Shown: one piece after another, positions 34,681 to 42,902 of the stretch | How positions within the stretch are numbered: position 1 is the stretch's first letter | How the letters are laid out: each line of letters starts with the position of its first letter | Origin: Phycisphaerales bacterium | Lineage (GTDB): Bacteria > Planctomycetota > Phycisphaerae > Phycisphaerales > UBA5793 | NCBI GenBank assembly: GCA_020852515.1 | Contig: JADZAS010000003.1 | Coordinates: 23,787-87,786, forward strand | Direction: 5' to 3' | DNA: 64,000 nt | Notes under the pieces: generated by a model | What the model saw: only the letters and a program-made list of their open reading frames with translations | Databases searched by the model: none | Told to the model about the DNA's origin: nothing | Position numbers and translations under genes: made by a program

Positions 34681-35474
34681 GGACACTCATCGAGGTTGAG
34701 ATCGGAAGTGACGGAGGAAGCGCCGCTCGACGAGACGCCGACGAGTACGCCGCAGGCGTTGCGATCGAAGGTGACGGTCGCGCGGGTCAGCGTGAGGCGG
34801 AGTTTCTTGGGCGTGCCGGCGACGATGGAGAGCGAGCCGCCTGTGACCACGGTGGCGACCACTTGGCTGGCGGTGTCCAGATCGAAGGCCGGGCACCCAT
34901 CTTCGTCGAATTCGAGACAGTCGCCCAGGCAACTGACGCCCGCGATGGAGGGCAGGCGCACGACCGCTGCGATCCCCAGCGAAACGCTCGGCTCACGCCA
35001 GAGGATGTGAGCCGCGCCGCTGTGCGCCGTCTGGAGACGTGTCGTCGATCCGGGAACCACATCGACGTAGTTGTGATTGGCGTCGTTGACGTTGATCGTA
35101 ACGGGCACGACGCCGCCGACCGCGGCGCGGACGATGGCGCCGGCGGCCGCCGTCTCCAGCAGGACGGCGAACCGGCCCGCGTGGCCGGATGTCGGTGTGA
35201 CGCCGATGAAGGCGATGCGTTCGATTTCCATCGCGCTGCCGGGGGCGACGATCGGCGCGTCGAGGCCGAGGATGCCGAATCGCGACACGGTCGATCCGCT
35301 GTCGTTGCGCACCAAGATGATGTCACTGTCGCGCCGCAGGCGCTGGGGCTCGCGGGTTTCCTCATGCTGGCGGCGGCGATGATCGATCGCCGCATCGACG
35401 AAGGCGTTGTAGGCCCCTGCGGGGATGCGCAGCGGGTCGCCGGTCTTCACTTTGCGCAGGGAGTCGCCGCTCAT
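34677..35474 (-). CDS. Prophage tail-region structural protein
   Basis: A 265-residue protein not matched to a named family. It begins MSGDSLRKVKTGDPLRIPAGAYNAF and is beta-rich, with conserved-looking VRNDSGSTVSRFGILGLDAP, phrases common in phage proteins that sit beside the capsid-decoration or tail genes. It starts two bases after the upstream stop and overlaps the next gene by a few bases, as expected inside a packed late operon. A tail or baseplate role is inferred only from position between the tape measure and the Cys-rich terminal gene. Confidence 0.75.
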   Translation of the reverse strand: MSGDSLRKVKTGDPLRIPAGAYNAFVDAAIDHRRRQHEETREPQRLRRDSDIILVRNDSGSTVSRFGILGLDAPIVAPGSAMEIERIAFIGVTPTSGHAGRFAVLLETAAAGAIVRAAVGGVVPVTINVNDANHNYVDVVPGSTTRLQTAHSGAAHILWREPSVSLGIAAVVRLPSIAGVSCLGDCLEFDEDGCPAFDLDTASQVVATVVTGGSLSIVAGTPKKLRLTLTRATVTFDRNACGVLVGVSSSGASSVTSDLNLDECP

Positions 35475-35476
35475 GG

Positions 35477-36277
35477 TCAGATCCCCAATGCCGTGAAGTC
35501 GCCGCTCTCGTAGACACGCTCGACGTAGGCCGCGACCGGGCGCTTCACAATCGCGCCGGCGCCGGCGTCCTCCGCCTCGGCGTAGCGCACCCAAAGGTAC
35601 TCCCAGCCCTTCTTGTCGATGCCGGTAATGTCGCCGATGCTCAGGCCGGTTCGATTAGGGCGCGAGGCGAAGCGGAAGGTCAGTTCCCAGTCGCCCTGGC
35701 CGCGTTTGGAGCCGCTCACGCCGAGGAAGAGGCACTCGCCCGCGTTGAAGCCCTTGAATGGGGCGTCGTTTACACGGCCGGTGAGGGCGAAGAGCGTACC
35801 TTTATATGTGGGCGTCACCAGACTGTCGTCGAGGTAGTGCGTCTCGGTGAACTGGTAGACGGGCACGACGATGTCCACGCCCTCGACGCTGTCGGCCGTG
35901 ACGCCGATGGCGCCTTTGAAGTCCGGCGCGGTCTTGCCGGGCGGGGCGTGGGAACTGATCGTCGCGTGGGACTGGGTGATGTGCTCATTGCCGCCGCCGG
36001 TCTCGAACGTAAAGGTGCTCTCGCCAGTGTCGGGTGGGTCGGTCGAGGAATCGACCTGGTAGGTGACGGTGCCGTCGTAGAGATCGGGCCCGGCCTCCTC
36101 GACGCGCACCTGATAGAGCGGCAGGCCGCCGTGGAACGACGGAGCCTCGGCTTCGAGCGCGGTAAGGGCTTCGAGATCATCGCTCGTGCCGCGCACCCAG
36201 TACAGGCGCTCGGTGGATGGGCTCCGGCCGCTGGTGGAGGTTCTGCTGATCCCGCGTTCCTGAACTTCCGTGCTCAT
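35477..36277 (-). CDS. Prophage tail-region protein after the tape measure
   Basis: A 266-residue soluble protein, beta-rich and acidic, with no family I recognise. Its place directly downstream of the tape measure gene (4-base ATGA overlap) is where distal tail or baseplate proteins are normally encoded in long-tailed phages. Readable features include YWVRGTSDDLEALTALEAEA near the N-terminus and GDITGIDKKGWEYLWVRYAE near the C-terminus. Function as a distal tail-like protein is inference. Confidence 0.75.
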   Translation of the reverse strand: MSTEVQERGISRTSTSGRSPSTERLYWVRGTSDDLEALTALEAEAPSFHGGLPLYQVRVEEAGPDLYDGTVTYQVDSSTDPPDTGESTFTFETGGGNEHITQSHATISSHAPPGKTAPDFKGAIGVTADSVEGVDIVVPVYQFTETHYLDDSLVTPTYKGTLFALTGRVNDAPFKGFNAGECLFLGVSGSKRGQGDWELTFRFASRPNRTGLSIGDITGIDKKGWEYLWVRYAEAEDAGAGAIVKRPVAAYVERVYESGDFTALGI

Positions 36278-38247
36278 CCGAAGGCGAGCCCCTTGCTGGA
36301 CGCCTCGACGAGGCGCTTGGTGTGTCGTGCGGTCTGCTCGGTGGCACGCGCGGTGCGTTCGGCAGAGTCATCGCCCGCGGCGAGGCCGCGCACGGCCGAG
36401 GCGTCGAAAGTGCCGCGCACACTGACGCGACTGGCGAGCGCATCGAGTTGATCGCCGAGGTCGGCCAGACGCTGGAGGGAGAGTGATGCCGGATCCTGCC
36501 CATCTGCCAGCGTTTCCTCACGACGCTCGCGTGCGGCCGCGAGCGCTGCCTCGAGTTCCTCTTTCGTGCGGGCTAGCGCTTCCTCGGCCTGGCGGACACG
36601 CTCGGTGGTCTGCTCGTCGAGATCGGCCAGCGCCTCGGCTCGCTGGGCATCGACGGCATTGAGCGCCGACTCCTTCTCCTGCTCACGCTCGGCATCGGTG
36701 CGATTGCGGCGGCGCTCGGCTTCGTCGATCGCATCCTTGCGCTGCGATTCGATGCCGCCGAGATCGGCGTCGAGTTCCTGGCGATTGAGTGCCTTGGCGG
36801 CCTCGACATCAAGCGACTCATCGAGCAGACCCATCACCTCGGTGAAACGGTCAGCGAGCCAGTTCGTCACCCGGGCCCAGATGCGCTGCACGCCCGCGGC
36901 GAGATTCGCCCAGCCCTTGGCGAGGCCGGCGGTGAAGTCGGGGAAGTTGCGTTCGAACCAGTCGCGGACCTCGATCCATGCCTTGCGGACCCCGGAGAAG
37001 GCGATGATGGCCGCTCGCTGGAAGCCGGCGCTGAAGCCGATCCATGCCTGGCGCAGGGGTGCAATGCCCTGTTCCCATGCGACACGCAGACCCGCCCACA
37101 GCACGCGCGCGGCAAGTGCGATGTCGCCGCCGGCGATGGCGTCGCGAATGCCGCCGATGACGGTGCCGACGAAGGTGCCGAGTTGGTCGAAGCGGCCGCG
37201 CAGCCAGTCGAGCGCTGCGCCACCCGCGCCGGACCATGCAACCACAGTGCCGCCGAGCAACGCGGCGGCGGTGATGAGCAGCCCAATCGGCGAGAGGATC
37301 GCGGCGAGGACCACACCCACCTTGGCGATGACCGCGGCCGCGAGGCCCAGTGCGCCGGCCAGGCCACCGACGGCGATAGCCAGAAGTGTGAATGCCAGTC
37401 CAGTCGCGATGAGAATCCCGCCCACACCGCCCACGGCCACGCCGACCCTGGCCACCCACACAACAGTGTCGCGGTTCGCCTTGATCCACTCGTTTGCGGC
37501 GATGATGATGCGGGTGATGCGATTGCTCATATCGATGATCGTCGGCGCCAGGGCCGAGCCGATGACGAAGGCTCCGACACGCACGGTGCGCCAGAGGATG
37601 TTCAGCGTGTCGGTAAGGAGCGCCGCGCTGGAGGCGTCCTTGGTCGAGATCGTCAGACCGAGGCTGCCAGACTGGGTGCGAAGTTGGCGGATGTTGCCCA
37701 GGAGTGGCAGAAGTTTGGTGCCGGACTTTCCGAGAACCTGCATCGCCAGCGCGGCGCGCTTCGACGGGTCTTCGACACTGGCAATCGCATCGGCGATCGT
37801 CTGGAACTGCTCTTCGGGCGAGAGTGCCGCGAGGTGTTCGACATTGAGGCCGAGGTCGGCGAAGGCGTCGGTCGCGGTCGAGAGGCCGCGTTGGGCATCG
37901 TTGATTGTGCGTTGCATCACGCGGATGCCGTTCTCAAGTGTCTCGATGTCGGCACCGGACTGCTCGGCGGCGAATCCGAGTTGGCTCAGCGCTTCGACAC
38001 TCACGCCGGTCCGGGCGGCCATTTTGTCGAGTTGATCGCCGGCGGAGGCGAATATCTTCGTCGCCCCGGCGAGTGGCGCGAGTATCGCGGCCGACGCGGC
38101 GACGGCGCGCAGGCCCAGTTGGCGCACACCAGCGCCGAAGGCCTTGAGGCGCTGCTGGGCGCGCTTGAGGGCGCGGAGCAGGCGCGAATCGTCGCCGCCG
38201 ATCTCGACGAAGGCCTTTCCGGCGCGGATGCCCTGGGTGTTGGCCAT
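36274..38247 (-). CDS. Tail tape measure protein
   Basis: A 657-residue tape measure protein that sets tail length. The N-terminus has the typical helical start AGKAFVEIGGDDSRLLRALKRAQQRLKAFGAG, then the TMP domain with LDKMAARTGVSVEALSQLGF and LGKSGTKLLPLL. Residues 270-330 form several hydrophobic helices (GVGGILIATGLAFTLLAIAV and following), a usual membrane-penetrating part. The C-terminal third is a long coiled coil rich in Glu, Arg and Ala. It is short for a tape measure, implying a tail of about 100 nm using the common 1.5 Å per residue rule. Confidence 0.92.
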   Translation of the reverse strand: MANTQGIRAGKAFVEIGGDDSRLLRALKRAQQRLKAFGAGVRQLGLRAVAASAAILAPLAGATKIFASAGDQLDKMAARTGVSVEALSQLGFAAEQSGADIETLENGIRVMQRTINDAQRGLSTATDAFADLGLNVEHLAALSPEEQFQTIADAIASVEDPSKRAALAMQVLGKSGTKLLPLLGNIRQLRTQSGSLGLTISTKDASSAALLTDTLNILWRTVRVGAFVIGSALAPTIIDMSNRITRIIIAANEWIKANRDTVVWVARVGVAVGGVGGILIATGLAFTLLAIAVGGLAGALGLAAAVIAKVGVVLAAILSPIGLLITAAALLGGTVVAWSGAGGAALDWLRGRFDQLGTFVGTVIGGIRDAIAGGDIALAARVLWAGLRVAWEQGIAPLRQAWIGFSAGFQRAAIIAFSGVRKAWIEVRDWFERNFPDFTAGLAKGWANLAAGVQRIWARVTNWLADRFTEVMGLLDESLDVEAAKALNRQELDADLGGIESQRKDAIDEAERRRNRTDAEREQEKESALNAVDAQRAEALADLDEQTTERVRQAEEALARTKEELEAALAAARERREETLADGQDPASLSLQRLADLGDQLDALASRVSVRGTFDASAVRGLAAGDDSAERTARATEQTARHTKRLVEASSKGLAFG

Positions 38248-38280
38248 CGACTACGCCACCTTTCGTGCTACGCTGGAGCG

Positions 38281-38793
38281 ATGGAAGTTTGGATTCTGCC
38301 CGCCACGACGACCGCGCTCGAGCAGATGCTCCGCCATGCCAAGGTGGTCGATCTGTGCAACACAGATGAATCGACCTACCGGTCGTTCTTTATGGCTGCG
38401 CTCAAATCCAGACTGCCAAAAGCGAGACTGGAGACCGAGTGGCGGCGCTTCGATCTGCTCGTCCAGAACGACGGCCGAAACACTCTCATCGAGTTCAAAT
38501 ACTACATTCTGCGCCGTTGCTGGGGACTGGATGGGAAGGCGCTCCAGTGGAAGGGTGGTGCCGGCGTTCAGAATGAACGGGAGTTCTGGGACTGTGTTCA
38601 GAAGCTCCATCGATGTGCTCATGCGCCATTGCACGACAAGTACCTCGTGCTCGTGTACGAACAGATCAAGGATGGCTGCAAGAGAAAGACCTACGGGGCG
38701 AGCTACGGCGCGCTGGGAGCCAGCGACCTCATCGACGGCGTGAAGTCCTTTGAGCGCGATAGCCTGATCTGCAAAGTGCTCAAGATTCGCTGA
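38281..38793 (+). CDS. PD-(D/E)XK nuclease-like cargo gene
   Basis: A 170-residue protein on the strand opposite to the late operon, fitted between the tape measure and an upstream tail gene. It shows a PD-(D/E)XK pattern: E-rich helix (DESTYRSFFMAALKSRL), then D58 in RRFDLLVQNDGRNTLIEFKY with E71-F-K73. The arrangement D-X12-E-X-K is the catalytic core of many restriction and repair nucleases. The C-terminal half contains FWDCVQKLHRCAHAPLHDKYLVLVYEQ. A TACGCT box ends 6 bases before the ATG. It is somewhat less GC-rich than its neighbours, suggesting separate acquisition. A defence or superinfection-exclusion role is possible but unproven. Confidence 0.7.
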   Translation: MEVWILPATTTALEQMLRHAKVVDLCNTDESTYRSFFMAALKSRLPKARLETEWRRFDLLVQNDGRNTLIEFKYYILRRCWGLDGKALQWKGGAGVQNEREFWDCVQKLHRCAHAPLHDKYLVLVYEQIKDGCKRKTYGASYGALGASDLIDGVKSFERDSLICKVLKIR

Positions 38794-38807
38794 TCGCCAG
38801 TGTCGCA

Positions 38808-39245
38808 TCACGCCCCCTTCACACTGTTGCGCCAGAGTTCCGGCAACTTCGGCCGCTCCTTCTCGAGCGCCGGGTTCATGTAGGGGCGGGCGGCGATGTG
38901 GACGCGGCGCTCAGTGCGCTTGCCGCGCCGGCGGCGGGTGACGGTCGTCGTGCCGCCGCGTTCGAGGACGCGCGGCGCAGTCGAGTCCCTGAATCCCACA
39001 GGGCCAACCACGACGGAATCGCTCTGCCGGTCGTAGCCGAAGAGGATGAACTTCCGCAGCAGGCCGACGTGCGAATGCGGTGGGTTGCCAGGCTTGCTCG
39101 ATCCCTTGCGCTTGCGGATACTCGTGCGGGCGGTCTGACGGATGAAGGCGCCGGCCTTGCTCAGCACCTTGCGACGCGCGGCATCGACGGCCCGTTTCAC
39201 CTTGGGCCGATCGAAGAACATCTGCTTGATGCGGAGATCTAGCAT
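38808..39245 (-). CDS. HK97 gp10-like tail completion protein
   Basis: A 145-residue basic protein. Features: AVDAARRKVLSKAGAFIRQTARTSIRKRKGSSKPGNPPHSH, a pattern of phage proteins of the gp10/neck or minor tail type, then VVVGPVGFRD and the final RPYMNPALEKERPKLPELW. These proteins join the head-tail connector to the tail tube. It lies on the late strand, upstream of the tape measure and separated from it by the inserted nuclease-like gene. Family assignment is by pattern and position. Confidence 0.72.
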   Translation of the reverse strand: MLDLRIKQMFFDRPKVKRAVDAARRKVLSKAGAFIRQTARTSIRKRKGSSKPGNPPHSHVGLLRKFILFGYDRQSDSVVVGPVGFRDSTAPRVLERGGTTTVTRRRRGKRTERRVHIAARPYMNPALEKERPKLPELWRNSVKGA

Positions 39246-39274
39246 GTTGCCGTCTCCGTAAGATACGATTGGGG

Positions 39275-39826
39275 GTGAAAGCGAGAGATCGCATCAAGTG
39301 GTGGGAGCCGCGCCGCGCTTCTTGGGAGCATTCGCTCACAATCCTGCGGTCCGTTGGGTTCCTTCGGCCGATGCTCTGGATTCGCTCGCTCGTGATCTCC
39401 TACGCCGTGACCGCGGGAGTCATCGTGCTGATGACCTTGGCCTACCCGAACATGGCCGTCCCTTGGATCAAATTGATGTTTGCGGGATTGGCTGGATTGG
39501 CGATGATCTTCATTGCATGCGTGCTGCCGCTTCTGTTGCCTCGCCGCATAGAGGTTCGACCGGAGTGGGTTCATGTCATCCACGGTCAGGCACAGACTCG
39601 GATCACTCAGGATCGGATTGATGGCATCTTGATCGACGAGACCGATTCCACCCGGCCGCTGCTCGTGGTGCTCTACCGCACGCGGCGCGGCAAGTCCGCG
39701 ACTCTGTCGATCACGATCAAACCGACCGTCGATCGCGAAATGCTTGACTCGCTCATCAGCGCGATCGAATCCGCCGTTCACTCGAATACGACTCAAGACT
39801 CCGCCCTCGGCGAGAGATTTCGCTGA
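39275..39826 (+). CDS. Two-helix membrane protein, plus-strand cargo
   Basis: A 183-residue membrane protein on the strand opposite to the late operon. Two helices (about residues 35-55 and 63-85; LVISYAVTAGVIVLMTLAYP, FAGLAGLAMIFIACVLPLLL) are followed by a soluble beta-rich part (IEVRPEWVHVIHGQAQTRIT) resembling a bacterial PH-like domain. The start is a GTG at 39275 (TTG at 39269 possible). A TACGAT box ends 5 bases before the GTG. Its 3' end overlaps the convergent phage chaperone frame by about 30 bases. It looks like a cellular gene carried by the prophage. Confidence 0.65.
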   Translation: MKARDRIKWWEPRRASWEHSLTILRSVGFLRPMLWIRSLVISYAVTAGVIVLMTLAYPNMAVPWIKLMFAGLAGLAMIFIACVLPLLLPRRIEVRPEWVHVIHGQAQTRITQDRIDGILIDETDSTRPLLVVLYRTRRGKSATLSITIKPTVDREMLDSLISAIESAVHSNTTQDSALGERFR

Positions 39827-40136
39827 TCCGCCATCGCATTCATTTCGGGCATTCGCCCGTCGATGAACACTTCCTTCAGTACCGACACATCCGCCTTCAT
39901 GACGCCCGCCTTGCGCGCGAACGGGTCGAAGTCACTCGGCCTGGCGGCCCGCTGCCGCTTCGGATTCCGCTGCGTGTTGGCGATGAGAGCCATGATCGAT
40001 GAAGTCCTCGCCCATTCGTCGCGCTGGCGTTGTTCGGCCATCGCGAGCAGGTCGCGCAGTGTCAGGTCGGCGGGGTCGAGGCCGAGGATGCCGGCGCAGC
40101 GCCAGATGAGTTGCCAGAGGTCGCCGCCTTCAGCGC
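39793..40136 (-). CDS. -1 frame extension of the tail assembly chaperone (T frame)
   Basis: The frame from about 40136 to 39793 encodes GDLWQLIWRCAGILGLDPAD, then LTLRDLLAMAEQRQRDEWAR and a polar C-terminus. This WxxxWRxAGxLGxDP...LxLRDLxxMAEQRQRDEW layout is the usual second-frame product of long-tailed phage tail assembly chaperones, made by -1 ribosomal slippage near the end of the first frame. The frame has no start codon of its own at its upstream end, and stays open back through the 3' end of the first gene. Re-initiation at an ATG at 40041 is the alternative. The protein would help load the tape measure. Confidence 0.72.
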
Positions 40137-40550
40137 CTCGTTCACGATCCGCTCGATCTCGCCGCCCTCCAGTCGGGCCTCGACCACGTCGCGAGCCTTG
40201 TCCATCGCTTGCCGGACCACGAGCAGCACCCGCCCGAGGTTGGCCCGGTCCCTCGGGCTGGGGCAGAAAGCCACCAGTTCATCGAGCAGCGCGGCCGTGG
40301 CGGAGTCGATCGCATCCCCGGCCATCGCGGCGCCGAAGGCTTCGTCGCTGACCTGCTTCTGGTCCGCCTGCGGCTTGACGAGTGCGTAGAGGATATCGCA
40401 GAGCAGAACCGGGTCGCGCATGAGGCGTTCGAGCAGGTCGCCGCCGCTGATCACTTCGAGCAGGTCCGTGCCCGTCAGTGAGCGGATGCGCTTGAAGGCC
40501 GCGATGTTGATCTCGACGGTCCACTCGTTACCCGCGTTGTCCTTGAACAT
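40062..40550 (-). CDS. Tail assembly chaperone (G frame)
   Basis: A 162-residue protein with the N-terminal pattern of siphophage tail chaperones: FKDNAGNEWTVEINIAAFKR, then LLEVISGGDLLERLMRDPVLLCDILYALVKPQADQKQV. The C-terminus ends in a low-complexity tail (SGNSSGAAPASSASTPPT), which is the part bypassed when ribosomes shift into the -1 frame at about 40126-40135. It lies upstream of the tape measure and downstream of the tail tube gene, as expected. The start at 40550 gives the native N-terminus; longer upstream readings are not supported. Confidence 0.85.
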   Translation of the reverse strand: MFKDNAGNEWTVEINIAAFKRIRSLTGTDLLEVISGGDLLERLMRDPVLLCDILYALVKPQADQKQVSDEAFGAAMAGDAIDSATAALLDELVAFCPSPRDRANLGRVLLVVRQAMDKARDVVEARLEGGEIERIVNEALKAATSGNSSGAAPASSASTPPT

Positions 40551-40716
40551 CTTCACTGGCGGCCTCCTCCGATGGAGTCTCTGTTGCAGCACTCGGTTTG
40601 GCGTCCGGGATGGTGCGCACGGCACTGATCTGCCGTTCCTTGTCCTCTCTGTAGAAGACCCAAAAGATCCAGGCGAAGAACAGGCCGTGCACTGTGAGGA
40701 AGACGTATGCCTCCAT
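40528..40716 (-). CDS. Small single-helix membrane protein in the late operon
   Basis: A 62-residue protein: one TM helix near the N-terminus (YVFLTVHGLFFAWIFWVFYR) followed by a charged tail (EDKERQISAVRTIPDAKPSA). It has a GGAG site 6 bases before the ATG, and its 3' end overlaps the chaperone start by 23 bases in another frame. Function unknown; a holin-like or superinfection-exclusion role is conceivable for a small phage membrane protein. Confidence 0.55.
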   Translation of the reverse strand: MEAYVFLTVHGLFFAWIFWVFYREDKERQISAVRTIPDAKPSAATETPSEEAASEDVQGQRG

Positions 40717-40791
40717 GTCACACTCCGATCCGATATGGCATCTTCAGGCGATGCGCGTTCACGAAACTCCACATTCATCCGTTCCCACGGC

Positions 40792-41394
40792 TCACGGCGT
40801 CGAGTCGTAGAGCACGCCGAGGTTCAGGACGGCTGGCGCCGCAGACGATGCATTGCTCGCCATGAGGCCATCGACTGAGTCGCCTGCGAGCGGATTGACG
40901 ATCTGCTGGCCGTCGAGCCAGAACCATGTCTCGTTCTTGACGAGGTCGATCGACAGCGCGGTGACCCCGGTGTCACGCACGCTTAGGTGGCCCCGCTCTC
41001 CGAGTTTCGCGCCAATGGCGACGAGTTCATCGCCGCTGAACGCGAGGACGATCGCAACCTGCTCGGCCGCCGTCACGGCAGTGTCCTGGACGGGGAGCAC
41101 ATCGCCGGCCCCGCCGGAGAATGTCACGTCGTCCCCGGCCACGCCATCCACATCCACGTCGTAGCGCCGGCCGCCATCCCAGTAGATGTCGATCACATCG
41201 CCGATCTGCAGCGCCGTGCCCGCGATGGTGAGCACGCCCGTAGTGTCGGTGGATCGCGTTGAGAGCGTGCCCGCCTCGGCGGCCGGCAGTGTGATCGGAC
41301 CCTGGCGAATGGAACCGTCAGCGGTGCGCTGAAGCGTGGCCCCCAGCGGCGCGCCGCCGATCTCGCCGGACAGTGACAGAGTACTCGTCGGCAT
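40792..41394 (-). CDS. Prophage tail protein of unknown function
   Basis: A 200-residue protein starting MPTSTLSLSGEIGGAPLGAT. It is beta-rich, with repeated short strands around IYWDGGRRYDVDVDGVAGDD and FSGDELVAIGAKLGERGHLS. It sits directly after the tail tube gene, with a one-base overlap, where accessory tail tube or tail terminator proteins are encoded. No family recognised. The start at 41394 gives a typical phage N-terminus. Confidence 0.75.
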   Translation of the reverse strand: MPTSTLSLSGEIGGAPLGATLQRTADGSIRQGPITLPAAEAGTLSTRSTDTTGVLTIAGTALQIGDVIDIYWDGGRRYDVDVDGVAGDDVTFSGGAGDVLPVQDTAVTAAEQVAIVLAFSGDELVAIGAKLGERGHLSVRDTGVTALSIDLVKNETWFWLDGQQIVNPLAGDSVDGLMASNASSAAPAVLNLGVLYDSTP

Positions 41395-41825
41395 TATGCA
41401 CCTCCGATCCACGAGGGCGGCGTGGCCGAATAGGCGACCTTGGCCGTAACTGAGACGGTGATGCCTTCCTCGAGCGGCTCGCTGCGGCTGAAGGAACTGA
41501 TCATGAAGTCGGCCTGCAAACCCTGCCCGCCGGTGTCATCGAGGATCTGGAAGCCCAGGATGGCGTTGTTCAGGTAGGCGTTGCGGATCGCGGTGAAGCC
41601 GGCGTCAGCCGTGTCCCACACCATCTCGAACTCGATGGTGGCGGACTTGAGTGTGGCGACATTGGCGCGCCAGCCCGCGTTCGCCCGGGTGGTCAGATCC
41701 GCCTCGGCGGCTTCGAGATTGAGTGTCACATCGCGGACATTGGTCAGTTCCAGCCACGCGCCGCCGGCGCCCTGGCCGTCCACCTTGTAGTTGAGGACGG
41801 CTTCCATGCCGAGTTTGAAGCCCAT
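41394..41825 (-). CDS. Major tail tube protein
   Basis: A 143-residue tail tube protein. Characteristic stretches are VRDVTLNLEAAEADLTTRANAGWRANVATLKSATIEFEMVW (in residues 30-70) and AYLNNAILGFQILDD, found in the phage tail tube family of siphophages that assemble the tail shaft. The C-terminus FSRSEPLEEGITVSVTAKVAY is also typical. It overlaps the next gene by one base. This is one of the strongest structural identifications in the late operon. Confidence 0.88.
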   Translation of the reverse strand: MGFKLGMEAVLNYKVDGQGAGGAWLELTNVRDVTLNLEAAEADLTTRANAGWRANVATLKSATIEFEMVWDTADAGFTAIRNAYLNNAILGFQILDDTGGQGLQADFMISSFSRSEPLEEGITVSVTAKVAYSATPPSWIGGA

Positions 41826-41841
41826 GGGTCAGTCCTTTCGT

Positions 41842-42267
41842 CTACTTCCTCACCCTGTAAGTGACCGACACGACACTCGTGAATGCGCGCTGCTGATCGA
41901 GATGCTCGGCCGCAATCAATGGATCGGTGGCCGTGATCAGCCATGCCGCCTCGGGCGCGCCGGCCAGCCGCTGGTGGCTCAGGTGCTCGGCGATCTCCTC
42001 GGTGAGGGCCATCAGTGCATCGGCGTCGGCATCACCGGCGACCTGCTTCTGAACCCCGATGTCGACGGTGCAATCAAGCCAAGACTCACGCCGGCCCGAG
42101 GCCGTGCGCGCCGATGAGCGTGGCACGACACTCACCTGCAACGCCACCAGGTCGGGCAGGTCGAAGGTCGGCACGAGACGGCGCGCGGCGGTGAAGGGCA
42201 TCGAGAACGAGGCCCCGTTTAGGCTCGCGACCACGGCATCCGCGATATTCAGGATCGTGCTGCTCAT
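41842..42267 (-). CDS. Head-tail joining/tail terminator-like protein
   Basis: A 141-residue protein: MSSTILNIADAVVASLNGAS, then RRLVPTFDLPDLVALQVSVVP and DCTVDIGVQKQVAGDADADALMALTEEIAEHL. This profile (N-terminal helix, a beta sheet, a helix with MALTEEIAEHL) matches tail terminator or minor tail proteins that sit upstream of the tail tube gene. The start and the previous stop overlap by one base. Assignment by pattern and gene order. Confidence 0.7.
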   Translation of the reverse strand: MSSTILNIADAVVASLNGASFSMPFTAARRLVPTFDLPDLVALQVSVVPRSSARTASGRRESWLDCTVDIGVQKQVAGDADADALMALTEEIAEHLSHQRLAGAPEAAWLITATDPLIAAEHLDQQRAFTSVVSVTYRVRK

Positions 42268-42500
42268 TACGGCCCGCTCCTCCCGTTGGCTCGCCCTTCG
42301 AGATACGACAGCCGCCGCTCGATCTCCTTGTACTCGGTCCGCAGCGAGCGCGCTTCGAGGATGAGTTCATCGAGGCGCTTCTCGACGTGGTCGAGCTTCG
42401 TCGTGATGACGCCCCATTGCACCGTGAGCGCTGCGCCGGCGACAAGGGCCGTGAGAACCGGCCCCGCCCAGCGCGAGAGTGTGTCCCGATTGCCGGCCAT
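42267..42500 (-). CDS. Small membrane protein with coiled coil (holin-like)
   Basis: A 77-residue protein: one TM helix (WAGPVLTALVAGAALTVQWG) followed by a coiled coil (LDHVEKRLDELILEARSLRTEYKEIERRLSYLEGR). Single-helix proteins with a charged coiled-coil tail are frequent in phages as holins, spanin-like or Rz-like components, but are also found as accessory proteins. It sits within the head-tail connector genes, unusual for a holin. The start at 42500 overlaps the upstream stop (TGATG). Confidence 0.6.
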   Translation of the reverse strand: MAGNRDTLSRWAGPVLTALVAGAALTVQWGVITTKLDHVEKRLDELILEARSLRTEYKEIERRLSYLEGRANGRSGP

Positions 42501-42883
42501 CAGATCGCCTCCCTCGCCATCTGCTTGGTGTGAATGCGCAGTGTGGTGCGGTTCACATCGCTGTATCGCCACGGCGGCTCCGTGCCCGGCGCCATGACCT
42601 CGTAGGTGTAGGTCGCGATAGCGTCGCTCTCGATGATGCGGTCGCCAGATCGGGGCAGTGTGATTTCACTGGCGAGGACAAGATCGGCGGCGCGGATAAG
42701 GAAGTCCCGCGATTCGATGCGCGTGAGCCCGCCCACGTGGTCGTCCTGTTCGAAGACGGTGCGGCCGATCGTTGCTGACAACTCCACCTCGTCGCCGCCG
42801 CGCTGGTACGTCACTGTCCGCGTCAGCTGCTGGTGACGCTGATCTTCGAGCCATGACAATCCCTGGGAGAGCAAGTCGGACAT
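42500..42883 (-). CDS. Head completion / head-tail adaptor protein
   Basis: A 127-residue protein. It begins MSDLLSQGLSWLEDQRHQQL and contains VTYQRGGDEVELSATIGRTV, EITLPRSGDRIIE and AIATYTYEVMAPGTEPPWRYSD, which together resemble phage head-closure or head-tail adaptor proteins. It is downstream of the capsid and decoration genes and upstream of tail genes, in the right place for that role. Between it and the decoration gene lies the inverted repeat at 42903-42979. Confidence 0.68.
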   Translation of the reverse strand: MSDLLSQGLSWLEDQRHQQLTRTVTYQRGGDEVELSATIGRTVFEQDDHVGGLTRIESRDFLIRAADLVLASEITLPRSGDRIIESDAIATYTYEVMAPGTEPPWRYSDVNRTTLRIHTKQMAREAI

Positions 42884-42902
42884 GATCAGGCTTCAGGCCG
42901 CT

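Noticed and set aside
37183..38280. Long upstream extension of the nuclease-like frame
   Set aside because: This part is antisense to the tape measure gene; the ATG at 38281 with the box just before it gives a coherent protein.
38251..38811. A 186-codon minus-strand frame opposite the nuclease-like gene
   Set aside because: It would fit the late-operon strand, but its sequence has no phage-like features, while the plus frame shows a D-X12-E-X-K pattern and a start box.
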